IMG/VR virus record: IMGVR_UViG_3300011430_000027
Coordinates: 1-35,740 of that record
DNA: 35,740 nt
Reading direction: 5' to 3' (one strand)
DNA from: a virus
Made by a program: the position numbers and the translations under genes. The notes beneath the pieces were generated by a model, which worked only from the letters and a program-made list of their open reading frames with translations, made no database searches and was not told the DNA's origin. Position 1 is the stretch's first letter. The number at the start of each line of letters is the position of its first letter. Positions 20,492 through 27,412 of this stretch are shown piece by piece.

Positions 20492-20554
20492 TCAGTGGGG
20501 GGAGAAAACCTGTAAAAGGATGATAATTAGGAACATCAAGGCAAAGTAAACCAT
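20492..20554 (-). CDS. Possible leaderless 20-aa hydrophobic micro-ORF
   Basis: ATG at 20554 lies about where transcription from P4 should begin (-10 at 20568-20563), so the message would be leaderless or nearly so. The product MVYFALMFLIIILLQVFSPH is a single hydrophobic helix. Its stop (20492-20494) is 10 bases before the ATG of the next gene, which has no good ribosome site of its own; this supports coupling. It could also be only a leader peptide or chance. Confidence 0.3.
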   Translation of the reverse strand: MVYFALMFLIIILLQVFSPH

Positions 20555-20555
20555 T

Positions 20556-20617
20556 TGCTTTAATTATAACACCTGGGAGTACTCCAGGTAAATCTTTGTT
20601 ACACTTTGTTGCACCTA
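20556..20617 (-). promoter_or_regulatory. Sigma70 promoter P4 for the minus-strand early block
   Basis: Minus strand: -35 TTTACC (20592-20587), 18-bp spacer, -10 TATAAT (20568-20563). Upstream are two direct repeats, GCAACAAAGT and GTAACAAAGA, exactly 10 bp apart, directly abutting the -35. Same architecture as P1, P2 and P3. Confidence 0.75.
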
Positions 20618-20648
20618 GGTGGTTTATGCCGTTGTGCGTAGGACGTTG

Positions 20649-20690
20649 CACATTACAGCAAAGGGCGTGCCACATTATAGCAAAGGGCGT
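20649..20690 (-). promoter_or_regulatory. Tandem 20-bp repeats carrying extended -10 elements
   Basis: CACATTACAGCAAAGGGCGT (20649-20668) and its near copy (20671-20690, one change) repeat at a 22-bp interval. On the minus strand they read TTTGCTGTAAT and TTTGCTATAAT: TGn plus a -10 hexamer, the extended -10 form. No -35 match is clear. Possibly tandem early promoters upstream of P4. Confidence 0.5.
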
Positions 20691-20699
20691 TGCACGTTG

Positions 20700-20955
20700 C
20701 CCCTAGGACTACATGGTAGTCTGCCGTATGTGGGGAGAACTGCGTAGGGCCTAATTTGGCATTTTAAGATAAAAGGTGTGTTTATTCGATTGTAATTCGT
20801 ACGATTTTAAATAAACAGAGTGCTCTCTTTTAACTTTTCATTATTGAAAAGTCTTCACCGGCCAATTTCGATTTCGTGCGCCGCGTCGAACGATTCTGTC
20901 TTGCCCTTTTGCCAGCATTTTGGCCCCCACATCGCAGGCAAATACCAGTTTTTGA
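20700..20955. other. AT-rich non-coding stretch with inverted repeats
   Basis: No gene is seen. It contains TGTTTATT (20779-20786) facing AATAAACA (20810-20817) around an AT-rich centre, and a perfect stem ACTTTTCA (20833-20840)/TGAAAAGT (20845-20852) with a 4-base loop. AT-richness, dyads and position between divergently read blocks would fit a replication origin or an operator region, but no iteron array or DnaA-box set is recognised here. Confidence 0.4.
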
Positions 20956-20988
20956 GTAAAAAGGGCTAGACTCTAGGTCCTAAGCCCT
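20956..20988 (-). terminator. Second minus-strand terminator after the 82-aa gene
   Basis: On the minus strand AGGGCT (20988-20983) pairs with AGCCCT (20967-20962), with further pairing inside the loop, followed by TTTTTACTC. Works in tandem with the stronger terminator at 21050-21077. Confidence 0.6.
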
Positions 20989-21045
20989 CAGTATTTCGAG
21001 TTTCAGGCATTTTTGGCTATTTCCCCCCCACCAACCGGTGAAAAA

Positions 21046-21077
21046 TAGCCAAAAAGAAGGGCCACTCGTGGCCCTTC
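21046..21077 (-). terminator. Strong minus-strand terminator after the 82-aa gene
   Basis: On the minus strand GAAGGGCCA (21077-21069) pairs with TGGCCCTTC (21064-21056) across a 4-base loop and is followed by TTTTTGGCTATTTTT. It isolates the 21089-21337 gene from the early block. Confidence 0.85.
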
Positions 21078-21088
21078 GTACTTCGTCC

Positions 21089-21337
21089 TTAGATCACCAG
21101 GTCTTCTTCGCTCACTTCGATGACCGCCGCCGTCTTCTTCTCGAGGAGACCTTTCTTCCGGAGGTCGCTCTTGTACCATGCCACACACGCCATGGAGGTC
21201 TTGGCGTCGGGGAACTTGGTCTTGATACGATCCAGGATCTGCTTGTTGGTGGCGTTCTTGTTGGCAAGGATCAAGGCCTTGGCAAACGAACCAACACCAA
21301 CGACTTGGACTTGGACTTCAACTTGATTCTCTTCCAT
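21089..21337 (-). CDS. Small conserved-domain protein, 82 aa (paralogue of the 9811-10353 gene)
   Basis: ATG at 21337 with AGGAG 8 bases upstream. Residues ~13-62 (GVGSFAKALILANKNAT..., KTKFPDAKTSMACVAWYKSDL) match the core of the 180-aa protein at 9811-10353; the acidic low-complexity N-terminus and coiled-coil tail are absent, leaving the bare domain plus a short acidic end (EVSEEDLVI). It is a monocistronic unit with two promoter copies upstream and two terminators downstream. GTCGRCTAT sites sit inside its promoters. A small, separately controlled protein of this type could be a regulator; that is speculation. Confidence 0.7.
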   Translation of the reverse strand: MEENQVEVQVQVVGVGSFAKALILANKNATNKQILDRIKTKFPDAKTSMACVAWYKSDLRKKGLLEKKTAAVIEVSEEDLVI

Positions 21338-21370
21338 TTCTAGCTCCTAGTTACACTGCAGGTGTCGCAG

Positions 21371-21406
21371 TGAGTCTATTATAAGTCAATTTAATAGCCG
21401 ACTAAA
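21371..21406 (-). promoter_or_regulatory. Promoter P5 of the 82-aa gene, with operator half-site
   Basis: Minus strand: -35 TTTAGT (21406-21401), 17-bp spacer, -10 TATAAT (21383-21378) within TTGACTTATAATAGA. The spacer contains GTCGGCTAT (21402-21394), the half-site found in the dyads at 21603-21757. P5 starts ~35 bases before the gene's Shine-Dalgarno. Confidence 0.65.
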
Positions 21407-21464
21407 CTACTAAACTGTATCAAGTTGTAACCAGTTGTTTTGTTGCAGCTGTTAATCAACTTGA

Positions 21465-21500
21465 TGAATCTATTATAAGTCAAAACAATAGTCGACGGAA
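21465..21500 (-). promoter_or_regulatory. Promoter-like copy P6 upstream of P5
   Basis: Minus strand: -10 TATAAT (21477-21472) within TTGACTTATAATAGA, identical to P5 over 15 bp, and GTCGACTAT (21496-21488) at the same offset from the -10. The -35 position reads TTCCGT, a poor match, so P6 may be a decayed or activator-dependent duplicate 94 bp upstream of P5. Confidence 0.55.
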
Positions 21501-21602
21501 TTACTTTATTGCAACAGTTTGTAACTAACTATTGTTACATCTTGTTGCACAATGGGCATAGGGCTTTGCCGTTGCACTTGGTTACATCTCCCCCATATGT
21601 GG

Positions 21603-21757
21603 ATACCCGACTATAATAGTCGGGTATAGTACATAGGTAGTCGACTATAACAGTCGGCTATGTTACATCTTATTACGTATGTAGATAGCCGACCTGGTTG
21701 GTCGACTATGTTACATCCTGTTACATGTGTGGATAGTTGACCTGGTTTGTCGGGTTT
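21603..21757. repeat. Array of four related dyads (operator or iteron array)
   Basis: Four 25-bp units start at 21603, 21637, 21685 and 21733 (steps 34, 48, 48). Unit 1 is a perfect dyad with 12-bp arms ATACCCGACTAT around one base; the others follow ATAG(C/T)CGAC...GTCG(A/G)CTAT with a few changes. Between units 2-3 and 3-4 is a repeated linker, TGTTACATC(T/C)T(A/G)TTAC, also seen partly at 21534 and 21580. The half-site recurs inside promoters P5 and P6. A repressor/operator system or a replication-initiator array are the two obvious readings. Confidence 0.7.
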
Positions 21758-21867
21758 AGCGCGATGGGCCAAGGGCCCGGGCCGTAGTCGTGGCATGGGG
21801 GCTAGTCGAATGTGGACGTGTGCAGCCCCACGTGCTACGCACTTAATTCCTGTCCTAAGAGACCACG

Positions 21868-22006
21868 TGCATTCGGCCAAATTAATCACACACACGCACG
21901 TATAAATATATCTTTAATATTCCTTAAAGCATTAAGGGAGCGAAAAGGAACAGGGCCTTGCTGCATGCATTCGGCCATTTTCGTCGCTTCCTTAATGTCG
22001 CCTTAA
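21868..22006. repeat. Element B: inverted repeat and direct repeat before the late genes
   Basis: TTAAGGGAGCGAAAA (from 21933) faces TTTTCGTCGCTTCCTTAA (21979-21996), matching except for a 2-base insertion and one change, across a loop with GGGCCTTGC. The layout and several words match element A at 6547-6639. TGCATTCGGCCA occurs twice (21868-21879, 21966-21977). The remaining 21758-21867 stretch shows only a GC-rich dyad around GGGCCCGGGCC. Confidence 0.5.
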
Positions 22007-22035
22007 AGTGGTCGCAAATCGTTGCAATTTAGCCG

Positions 22036-22070
22036 TTCCCATTTGCCTCCCCACGTGTTATAATCGCAAA
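22036..22070 (+). promoter_or_regulatory. Candidate promoter for the late (packaging/head) genes
   Basis: Plus strand: -35 TTCCCA (22036-22041, four of six consensus bases), 17-bp spacer, extended -10 TGTTATAAT (22056-22064). The start near 22071 leaves GAGG (22073-22076) and ATG at 22084. It lacks the GTAACA repeats of P1-P4, so late genes may be controlled differently. Confidence 0.55.
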
Positions 22071-22083
22071 GTGAGGTCCAAAC

Positions 22084-22428
22084 ATGCCTGAACTGTACGT
22101 GCTCCCCCCACCGCCGACGGAGAAGCAGCTGCAACGCCAGGTGCGCGAGACCTTTCTCGAAGCATTTGACAGACTCGGCGGCATAGAATATCTCGTCACC
22201 TTCGCACAGGCTGACCCCGCCAACGCGCGAGTGTTCGTCCAAGCCCTGACGAAGATGATCCCCAAGGAGATGGACGTCCATTCTGCCGCTCTTCTCGCTG
22301 CAAACCAACAGAGGCGGATGACCTTTGACGTACCATGGCTGACCAGTCGGCGTCTTACGTACAAAGACGCCAGAGACCAGACCGACTCTATGGTAGTGGA
22401 AGATGCTGTCATACACTCCCCGGAGTGA
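22084..22428 (+). CDS. Putative terminase small subunit, 114 aa
   Basis: ATG at 22084 with GAGG 7 bases upstream. Helical N-terminal half (TEKQLQRQVRETFLEAFDRLGGIEYLVTFAQADPANARVFVQALTKMIPKE); the 'P..F..AL.KMIPKE' segment is common in small terminase subunits and related DNA-packaging proteins. It overlaps the large terminase by 26 bases, the classic terS-terL order. Small subunits recognise the packaging site on the genome. No clear helix-turn-helix can be drawn, so the call rests mainly on position, size and the MIPKE segment. Confidence 0.65.
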   Translation: MPELYVLPPPPTEKQLQRQVRETFLEAFDRLGGIEYLVTFAQADPANARVFVQALTKMIPKEMDVHSAALLAANQQRRMTFDVPWLTSRRLTYKDARDQTDSMVVEDAVIHSPE

Positions 22429-23728
22429 CTTCATAGAGTTCCACAACCGGAAGCAACGGTGGGGCGCGCTCTGCACGCATCGCAGAGCGGGGAAGACCGT
22501 TGCCTTGGTCAACGACCTGGTCTTCGGGGCGCTCGAGTGCGACAGATATCGCCCTCAGCTGGCTTATGTCGGCCCCACATACGGCCAAGCCAAGAAGGTG
22601 GCCTGGCAGTATCTCAAAGACTTCACGAGGCGCTACGATGCCATCCCAAAAGAAGCAGAGCTCAAGGTCCTCCTCCCCAATGACAGCTCCATCTATGTGC
22701 TCGGTGCCGATAACGCCGATTCGCTACGCGGTATGTATCTTGATGGCTCAGTACTCGATGAGTATGCTCTTTTCAAGCCTACGGTCTTCCCGCAGATCAT
22801 CCGCCCCGCGTTGTCAGACCGATTCGGATGGAGCGTCTTCGCCTCCACCCCACGAGGCAAGAACCTCTTCCACGTGATATGTCAGATCGCAAAGAAGAAC
22901 CCAGACACTTGGTACTACTTGTTGCTCTCTGCAGCTACAAGTAGCATCATTCCACAAGAGGAGCTACACGAGCTGCAAAAGGACATGGACCCTGAGGAGT
23001 TTGCTCAGGAGTATCTATGCTCATTTGACTCTGCTCTCAAAGGTGCCATTTACGCAGATGAGGTGAATGAGCTCTTCCTCGATGGGCGCGCCGTAATAGA
23101 TAGGCGGCTGTACGAGCCAGCGCTCCCCACCCATTGTGCGTTGGACCTAGGGTTTACCGATGCCACGGTGTGCATCTGGTTCCAAATACACCAGGATGGT
23201 CGTCTGGCTATTGTCGCTTGTGAGGCCACACAGGGCCAGGCCATCATCGCCCACATCGAACGGATGGGGCAGTTCAAAGGGCCCAAGGGCGAGGTGTTCC
23301 TCCCCCACGACGCCCGAGCAAAGAACCTCCAGACTGGGAAGTCGATCATCCAGCAGTTCACTTCGTACGGGATCACACCTCAGATCATCCCGAATCACAA
23401 GGTGCGTGATGGCTTGGCTGCGGTTCGGAAAGCGTTCCCTGCCATTTGGGTCGACCTCAATACAACTGGTGAGCTGCTGGAGGCGATGAAGTCCTATCGC
23501 CGGAAGTGGAGCGACACCAAGCTGCTATTCGAGGACGCGCCCCTCCACGATTGGGCCAGTGACTACTGCGACGCGCTACGGTACACAGTGCTAGGCGCGG
23601 GGCTCCTGGGGTTCGACAAGGGCAAGCTCCAGGTGTCACAAGACACGCCAGATCAGGTGGCGGACTACTGTCTCGAGCATCTGCACGCAGACGCTCAGAA
23701 CCTACGGTACATCAGAAGGGTGGCATAG
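22403..23728 (+). CDS. terL: Terminase large subunit, 441 aa
   Basis: DNA-packaging motor: an ATPase that pumps DNA through the portal plus a nuclease that cuts it. ATPase: Walker A CTHRRAGKT (24-32), Walker B with catalytic Glu GSVLDEYALF (Asp119, Glu120), coupling motif FASTPRGK (146-153). Nuclease: HCALDLGFTDAT (Asp248) as the first metal-binding acid of the RNase H-like domain, later acids around PLHDWASDYCDALR (~390-403). Length is normal. ATG at 22403 lies within the small-subunit gene. It is followed one base later by the portal gene. Confidence 0.93.
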   Translation: MLSYTPRSDFIEFHNRKQRWGALCTHRRAGKTVALVNDLVFGALECDRYRPQLAYVGPTYGQAKKVAWQYLKDFTRRYDAIPKEAELKVLLPNDSSIYVLGADNADSLRGMYLDGSVLDEYALFKPTVFPQIIRPALSDRFGWSVFASTPRGKNLFHVICQIAKKNPDTWYYLLLSAATSSIIPQEELHELQKDMDPEEFAQEYLCSFDSALKGAIYADEVNELFLDGRAVIDRRLYEPALPTHCALDLGFTDATVCIWFQIHQDGRLAIVACEATQGQAIIAHIERMGQFKGPKGEVFLPHDARAKNLQTGKSIIQQFTSYGITPQIIPNHKVRDGLAAVRKAFPAIWVDLNTTGELLEAMKSYRRKWSDTKLLFEDAPLHDWASDYCDALRYTVLGAGLLGFDKGKLQVSQDTPDQVADYCLEHLHADAQNLRYIRRVA

Positions 23729-23729
23729 T

Positions 23730-25892
23730 ATGGGCTCGGTCATCACTCCCCCACCGAAGACGTCACCTCAGTACTGGGCTGAGGAGGTCGCCGCCGCTGA
23801 GAAGAACATGGAGAAGTTCTGGAAGCGAGCGGATGTGGTCGTCAAGCGGTACCTTGACGAGCGTGATGCCATGATGTCAGGCATGAAGTGGTTCAACATC
23901 TTCTATGCCAACGTCGGAATCATGGAGTCAGCGATCTATGCTGACCTCCCGCAGCCGGTGGTCACCCGTCGGTTCCTGGACTACAAGGACGACGTGGCAC
24001 GAGTCGGCGCGCTCATTCTCGAACGGTGCATCAAGCAGGACTACGACGATCCGCTCGACAACACTGACGCCACGTTCAAGCACTGCGTCCAGGATCGTCT
24101 GGTCTCAGGTCTTGCCCAGGCATGGCTCCGGCTGGAGACACTGACCGAAGACGTGGAGCTGAGCCCTGTACCCATTGCAGGTGTGGACCCGTATGGCCCA
24201 CCCATGGAGATGACGGTCGAGGTGCCACAACCTCCTATGCCACAGGCGCAACCGCCGCAGCCTGGTCAACCGCCGGCAGAGCCTTCTCCCCCACAGACGT
24301 ACAAGAAGATCGTCCAGCAGAAGGTATGCGTGGACTACGTCTACTGGAAGGACTTCCTCTTCTCTTCGTGCCGTGTGTGGGAGGAGCGTCGCTGGGTCGC
24401 ACGCAAGGTCTACATGACCAGAGACGAGCTGGTCAAACGCTTCGGTTCTAAGGGCAACGCTGCCCCACTGAACTTCTCGAACAACGGGCGCAGTGGTGAG
24501 GACCAGACCCCGAAGGACAACTTGCTGCGCAAGGCCTGTGTCTACGAGATCTGGGACAGGACCGACAGGAAGGTCTACTGGTACATCAAGGGCTATGGCC
24601 ATCTGCTGGACATCAAGGACGACTTCCTCAACCTTGAGGGCTTCGAGCCTTGCCCACGTCCGCTTCTCGCGAACATCTCGACGTCCTCCACTGTGCCGCG
24701 GCCTGACTACTACATGCTGCAGGACCAGTACCAAGAGCTGGATGACGTCAACAACCGCATCTCACGACTGGTGAAGTCATGCAAGGTGGTGGGCGTCTAT
24801 GACAAGGCGCAACCAGCAGTGGCTCGGATGCTGCAAGAGGGCACCGACAACATGCTGATCCCGACGGACAACTGGGCGATGTTCGCCGAGAAACAAGGGA
24901 TGAAGGGCTCCATCGACTGGCTCCCACTGGAACAGATCATCAATGCCTTGCGTGAGTTGAATGCGGCGCGCGAGGTGATCAAGGGCCAGATCTACGAACT
25001 GAGCGGCATCGCAGACATCGTGCGTGGTGCCTCCAAGGCCTCAGAGACACTGGGCGCACAGAAACTCAAGGCACAGTTCGCGTCTGTGCGCATCAAGAAG
25101 TTGCAGGACGAGGTCGCCAGGTTCGCCGGCGATGTCCTCCGTATCAAAGGTGAGATCATGGTCAAGCACTTTGACCCTGACATCCTGATCCAGAAATCGA
25201 ACATCAACCAAACCGATGACAAAGAACTGGTTCCGCAAGCACTGGAGCTTCTTCAGTCAGACGACGGATTCGAGTGGCGCATTGAGGTGCTTCCCGATAG
25301 TATTGCGCAAGCAGACTATGCTGTTGAGAAGCAGGACCGCATTGAGTTCCTCAATGCTTTCAGTGGTTTCGTTAATTCAGCTGGGCAGTCAATGGCTGCT
25401 CTGCCTGGATCTGAACCGCTGTTCATCGGACTTCTCAAGTGGGCAATCTCCGCATTCCAAGGTGTCAAGGACATCGAAGGAATGCTGGACAAGACACTCG
25501 ACACATTGTCCAAGCAGCCTGATACACCGAAGCCAGATCCAGAGGCTGAGAAGGCAAAGGCTGAACTCGCTCTCAAGGAACGTGAGTCACAGGCCAAGAT
25601 GCAACTGCAGCAACAGAAGGCCCAACAAGATGCAGCTGCAGCTCAACAGCAGATGGCGTTTGACCAACAACGGCAACAGATGGAGATGGCCGCAGAACAG
25701 GCGCGGATCAACAACGAGCGCATGATGATGCAGATGCAGCTGCAGTTCACCACACAGATGAACGAGCTCAAGATCATGCTGGCTGAGACGCTGGGTCGCA
25801 TCAAGCTCGAGGTTACCCGTGAACAAGGAGAAGCCAGTGTCGAAGCCAAGAAAGCGACTGCAGCTGTCTCCAACAACCGTACGAATGATTAG
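23730..25892 (+). CDS. Portal protein (P22-like size class), 720 aa
   Basis: ATG at 23730, one base after the terL stop, with GGGTGG upstream. Portal-type features: N-terminal helices (WAEEVAAAEKNMEKFWKRAD), VKRYLDERD and MKWFNIFYANVGIMESAIYADLPQPVVTRRF. Then a Pro/Gln-rich insertion (~165-195), the stem/wing region (LEGFEPCPRPLLANISTSST) and a helical crown (SGIADIVRGASKASETLGAQKLKAQFASVRIKKLQ). The last ~130 residues are a Gln/Met/Ala-rich coiled coil that could extend into a barrel. The length and neighbourhood fit podovirus portals of about 700 residues. It forms the dodecameric ring at one vertex. It overlaps the HTH-like gene by 56 bases. Confidence 0.88.
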   Translation: MGSVITPPPKTSPQYWAEEVAAAEKNMEKFWKRADVVVKRYLDERDAMMSGMKWFNIFYANVGIMESAIYADLPQPVVTRRFLDYKDDVARVGALILERCIKQDYDDPLDNTDATFKHCVQDRLVSGLAQAWLRLETLTEDVELSPVPIAGVDPYGPPMEMTVEVPQPPMPQAQPPQPGQPPAEPSPPQTYKKIVQQKVCVDYVYWKDFLFSSCRVWEERRWVARKVYMTRDELVKRFGSKGNAAPLNFSNNGRSGEDQTPKDNLLRKACVYEIWDRTDRKVYWYIKGYGHLLDIKDDFLNLEGFEPCPRPLLANISTSSTVPRPDYYMLQDQYQELDDVNNRISRLVKSCKVVGVYDKAQPAVARMLQEGTDNMLIPTDNWAMFAEKQGMKGSIDWLPLEQIINALRELNAAREVIKGQIYELSGIADIVRGASKASETLGAQKLKAQFASVRIKKLQDEVARFAGDVLRIKGEIMVKHFDPDILIQKSNINQTDDKELVPQALELLQSDDGFEWRIEVLPDSIAQADYAVEKQDRIEFLNAFSGFVNSAGQSMAALPGSEPLFIGLLKWAISAFQGVKDIEGMLDKTLDTLSKQPDTPKPDPEAEKAKAELALKERESQAKMQLQQQKAQQDAAAAQQQMAFDQQRQQMEMAAEQARINNERMMMQMQLQFTTQMNELKIMLAETLGRIKLEVTREQGEASVEAKKATAAVSNNRTND

Positions 25893-26058
25893 GGCGTTCA
25901 AGGGTAACGCCGCAGCCAAGGCCAGAGAGCTGGGGATATCACCCAGCTACTTCTGTAAGATTCGTCAAGGGTTTGCCAAAAAGGTGCTACATGAGCAGAG
26001 AGACCTGGATCTATCCAGCAGACGGATCGCCCCCGTATCGGAAGGGCGAGAGGCCTGA
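25837..26058 (+). CDS. Small helix-turn-helix-like basic protein, 73 aa
   Basis: GTG at 25837 is preferred because AGGAG lies 6 bases before it; another GTG at 25819 is also in frame. Very basic N-terminus (MSKPRKRLQLSPTTVRMIRAF) followed by GNAAAKARELGISPSYFCKIRQG, which fits a helix-turn-helix with G-I-S at the turn. It starts inside the portal gene and overlaps the next by 68 bases. It could bind DNA as a regulator of late genes or act in packaging. Only the HTH-like pattern is seen. Confidence 0.55.
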   Translation: MSKPRKRLQLSPTTVRMIRAFKGNAAAKARELGISPSYFCKIRQGFAKKVLHEQRDLDLSSRRIAPVSEGREA

Positions 26059-26314
26059 GCCAGAGGTCAAGGGTGGTGTCGCCATCTTGGGGGACTTGCC
26101 CGACTTCGTCTCCCCCATTGACCACAAGCTGTACAGTGGCAGGGCAGGCCTACGAGAGCATTGCAAGCGTCATGATGTGGTACCGAACGCAGAGCTCACA
26201 GGTCTTCCGGTATTGACCATGACATCAGACATGCGTTCCGCGCAAGACAAAGCGCGTAGCGCCGCAGCCCGCAAAGAGCGGATCATCCACGAAGTTACTA
26301 AGAGGTATACATAA
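25991..26314 (+). CDS. Conserved phage protein between portal and scaffold, 107 aa
   Basis: ATG at 25991 with AAGGTG upstream. Sequence features: MSRETWIYPADGSPPYRKGERPEPEVKGG, then AILGDLPDFVSPIDHKLYSGRAGLREHCKRHDVV. I recall proteins with this 'DFVSPIDG..Y.GRAGLREH.KRH.VV' segment at the same locus in many podoviruses, with no assigned function. The C-terminus is a basic helix (RSAAARKERIIHEVTKRY). Its stop overlaps the scaffold start by one base (TAATG). Confidence 0.65.
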   Translation: MSRETWIYPADGSPPYRKGERPEPEVKGGVAILGDLPDFVSPIDHKLYSGRAGLREHCKRHDVVPNAELTGLPVLTMTSDMRSAQDKARSAAARKERIIHEVTKRYT

Positions 26315-27411
26315 TGGGCGAAGAACGTCATGCAGCACTCTCAGCTGCGATGGATGCAGCTGAAGAAGGCCTGGACCACAATGCTGCAGTCGAGAAGGTC
26401 ACTGCCGTCATTTCAGAGCCCAAGAGTTTGGAGTCGCCGGCTGCACCAGCTTCGTCGGTATCGACGCCCGCAGCACCTGCGGTGACCAGCACGCCGGCGA
26501 CTCCACCCAAAGAGCCCCCTGCTGCGCCAGTCGCTCAAGGTGTACCAGCAACTCCGGCAATCCCAGCAGCTCCGAAGCCAGAGGACCGTGCACCGGTGTC
26601 CTGGAAAGCTGGGCTCCGTGAGAAGTGGAGCGGCCTCGATCCAGAGGTGAAGTCCGAGGTGCTACGTCGTGATGTCGAGGTGACGCGTGCCCTGAACGAC
26701 TCGGCACAGGCCAGACAGTTCGTCGGCCACTTCCAGCAAGTGCTTGCTCCGTACGAGGCGCGCATTCAAGCCCTTGGTGGCAATCCGGTCCAAGTGGTGC
26801 AGGCCTTGATGCGGGCCGACCACATCCTCTCAACGGCGCCCACCCAGCAGCGTGCTACGTATCTGGCACAGATCATCAAGGACTACGACATCAACATCGA
26901 GGCCCTGGATGCTGCGCTGTCCGGCACGATGAAGAAGGACCCCAACGAGGAGGTACAGCGACTGGTGCAGCAACAGCTCCAACCGTTTTACCAGTACATG
27001 CAACAGCAGCAGCAGACAAGGCAGCAGCAGGAGCAGATGGCTGCACAGCATGCCACGTCAGAGATCGACCAGATGGCCGCCAACACGGTTCAGTACCCGT
27101 ATTTCGAACAGGTTCGCGAGACGATTGCGGATGTGATCGAACTGATGGCCAAAAAAGGCGTTCCCATTTCGCTTCCTGAGGCGTATAATAAAGCGGTGTT
27201 GATGGACCCGACCATTAGCCAGGAGCTCGCCAGTCAGACTCAAGCTCAACAACGAGCCACTCAAGCGGCGCAGGTGAACGCCAGAGCGACTCGTGCATTG
27301 CAAGCTTCGCAGTCTGTGAAAGGCGCGCCAGGTGGCCCAACTGGTGGATCATCGTCAGCTACTGATCGAAGGGCACATATCGAAGCAGCAATGGACGCAC
27401 TGGGGACATAA
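26314..27411 (+). CDS. Putative scaffolding protein, 365 aa
   Basis: ATG at 26314 in a TAATG overlap. It lies between portal and capsid, the usual scaffold position. Residues ~38-90 are Ala/Pro-rich and disordered. Then comes a helical body (VSWKAGLREKWSGLDPEVKSEVLRRDVEVTRALNDSAQARQF...), a Gln-rich coiled coil (~218-245, YMQQQQQTRQQQEQM), and a C-terminal helical segment ending DRRAHIEAAMDALGT. The middle 'dPEVr.e...rE.ei.r.L.....AR.f...f..v..PYe..i...Ggnpv..vq.lL.a...L' pattern is typical of podovirus scaffold proteins as I know them. Scaffolds guide procapsid assembly and then leave. Confidence 0.75.
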   Translation: MGEERHAALSAAMDAAEEGLDHNAAVEKVTAVISEPKSLESPAAPASSVSTPAAPAVTSTPATPPKEPPAAPVAQGVPATPAIPAAPKPEDRAPVSWKAGLREKWSGLDPEVKSEVLRRDVEVTRALNDSAQARQFVGHFQQVLAPYEARIQALGGNPVQVVQALMRADHILSTAPTQQRATYLAQIIKDYDINIEALDAALSGTMKKDPNEEVQRLVQQQLQPFYQYMQQQQQTRQQQEQMAAQHATSEIDQMAANTVQYPYFEQVRETIADVIELMAKKGVPISLPEAYNKAVLMDPTISQELASQTQAQQRATQAAQVNARATRALQASQSVKGAPGGPTGGSSSATDRRAHIEAAMDALGT

Positions 27412-27412
27412 C

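Noticed and set aside
21603-21757. Repeat array considered as a CRISPR array
   Set aside because: Units are dyads with a conserved linker, uneven first step (34 then 48), no unique spacers and no cas genes; the Cas4-like gene is far away in a replication operon.
21812-22006. A 64-codon plus-strand open frame before the terminase genes
   Set aside because: GTG start without ribosome site, runs through element B, protein composition not convincing.
20700-22083. tRNA or small structured RNA gene in the non-coding region
   Set aside because: No cloverleaf, no T-arm GTTCRANNC pattern in the right place; only dyads, promoters and terminators are seen.
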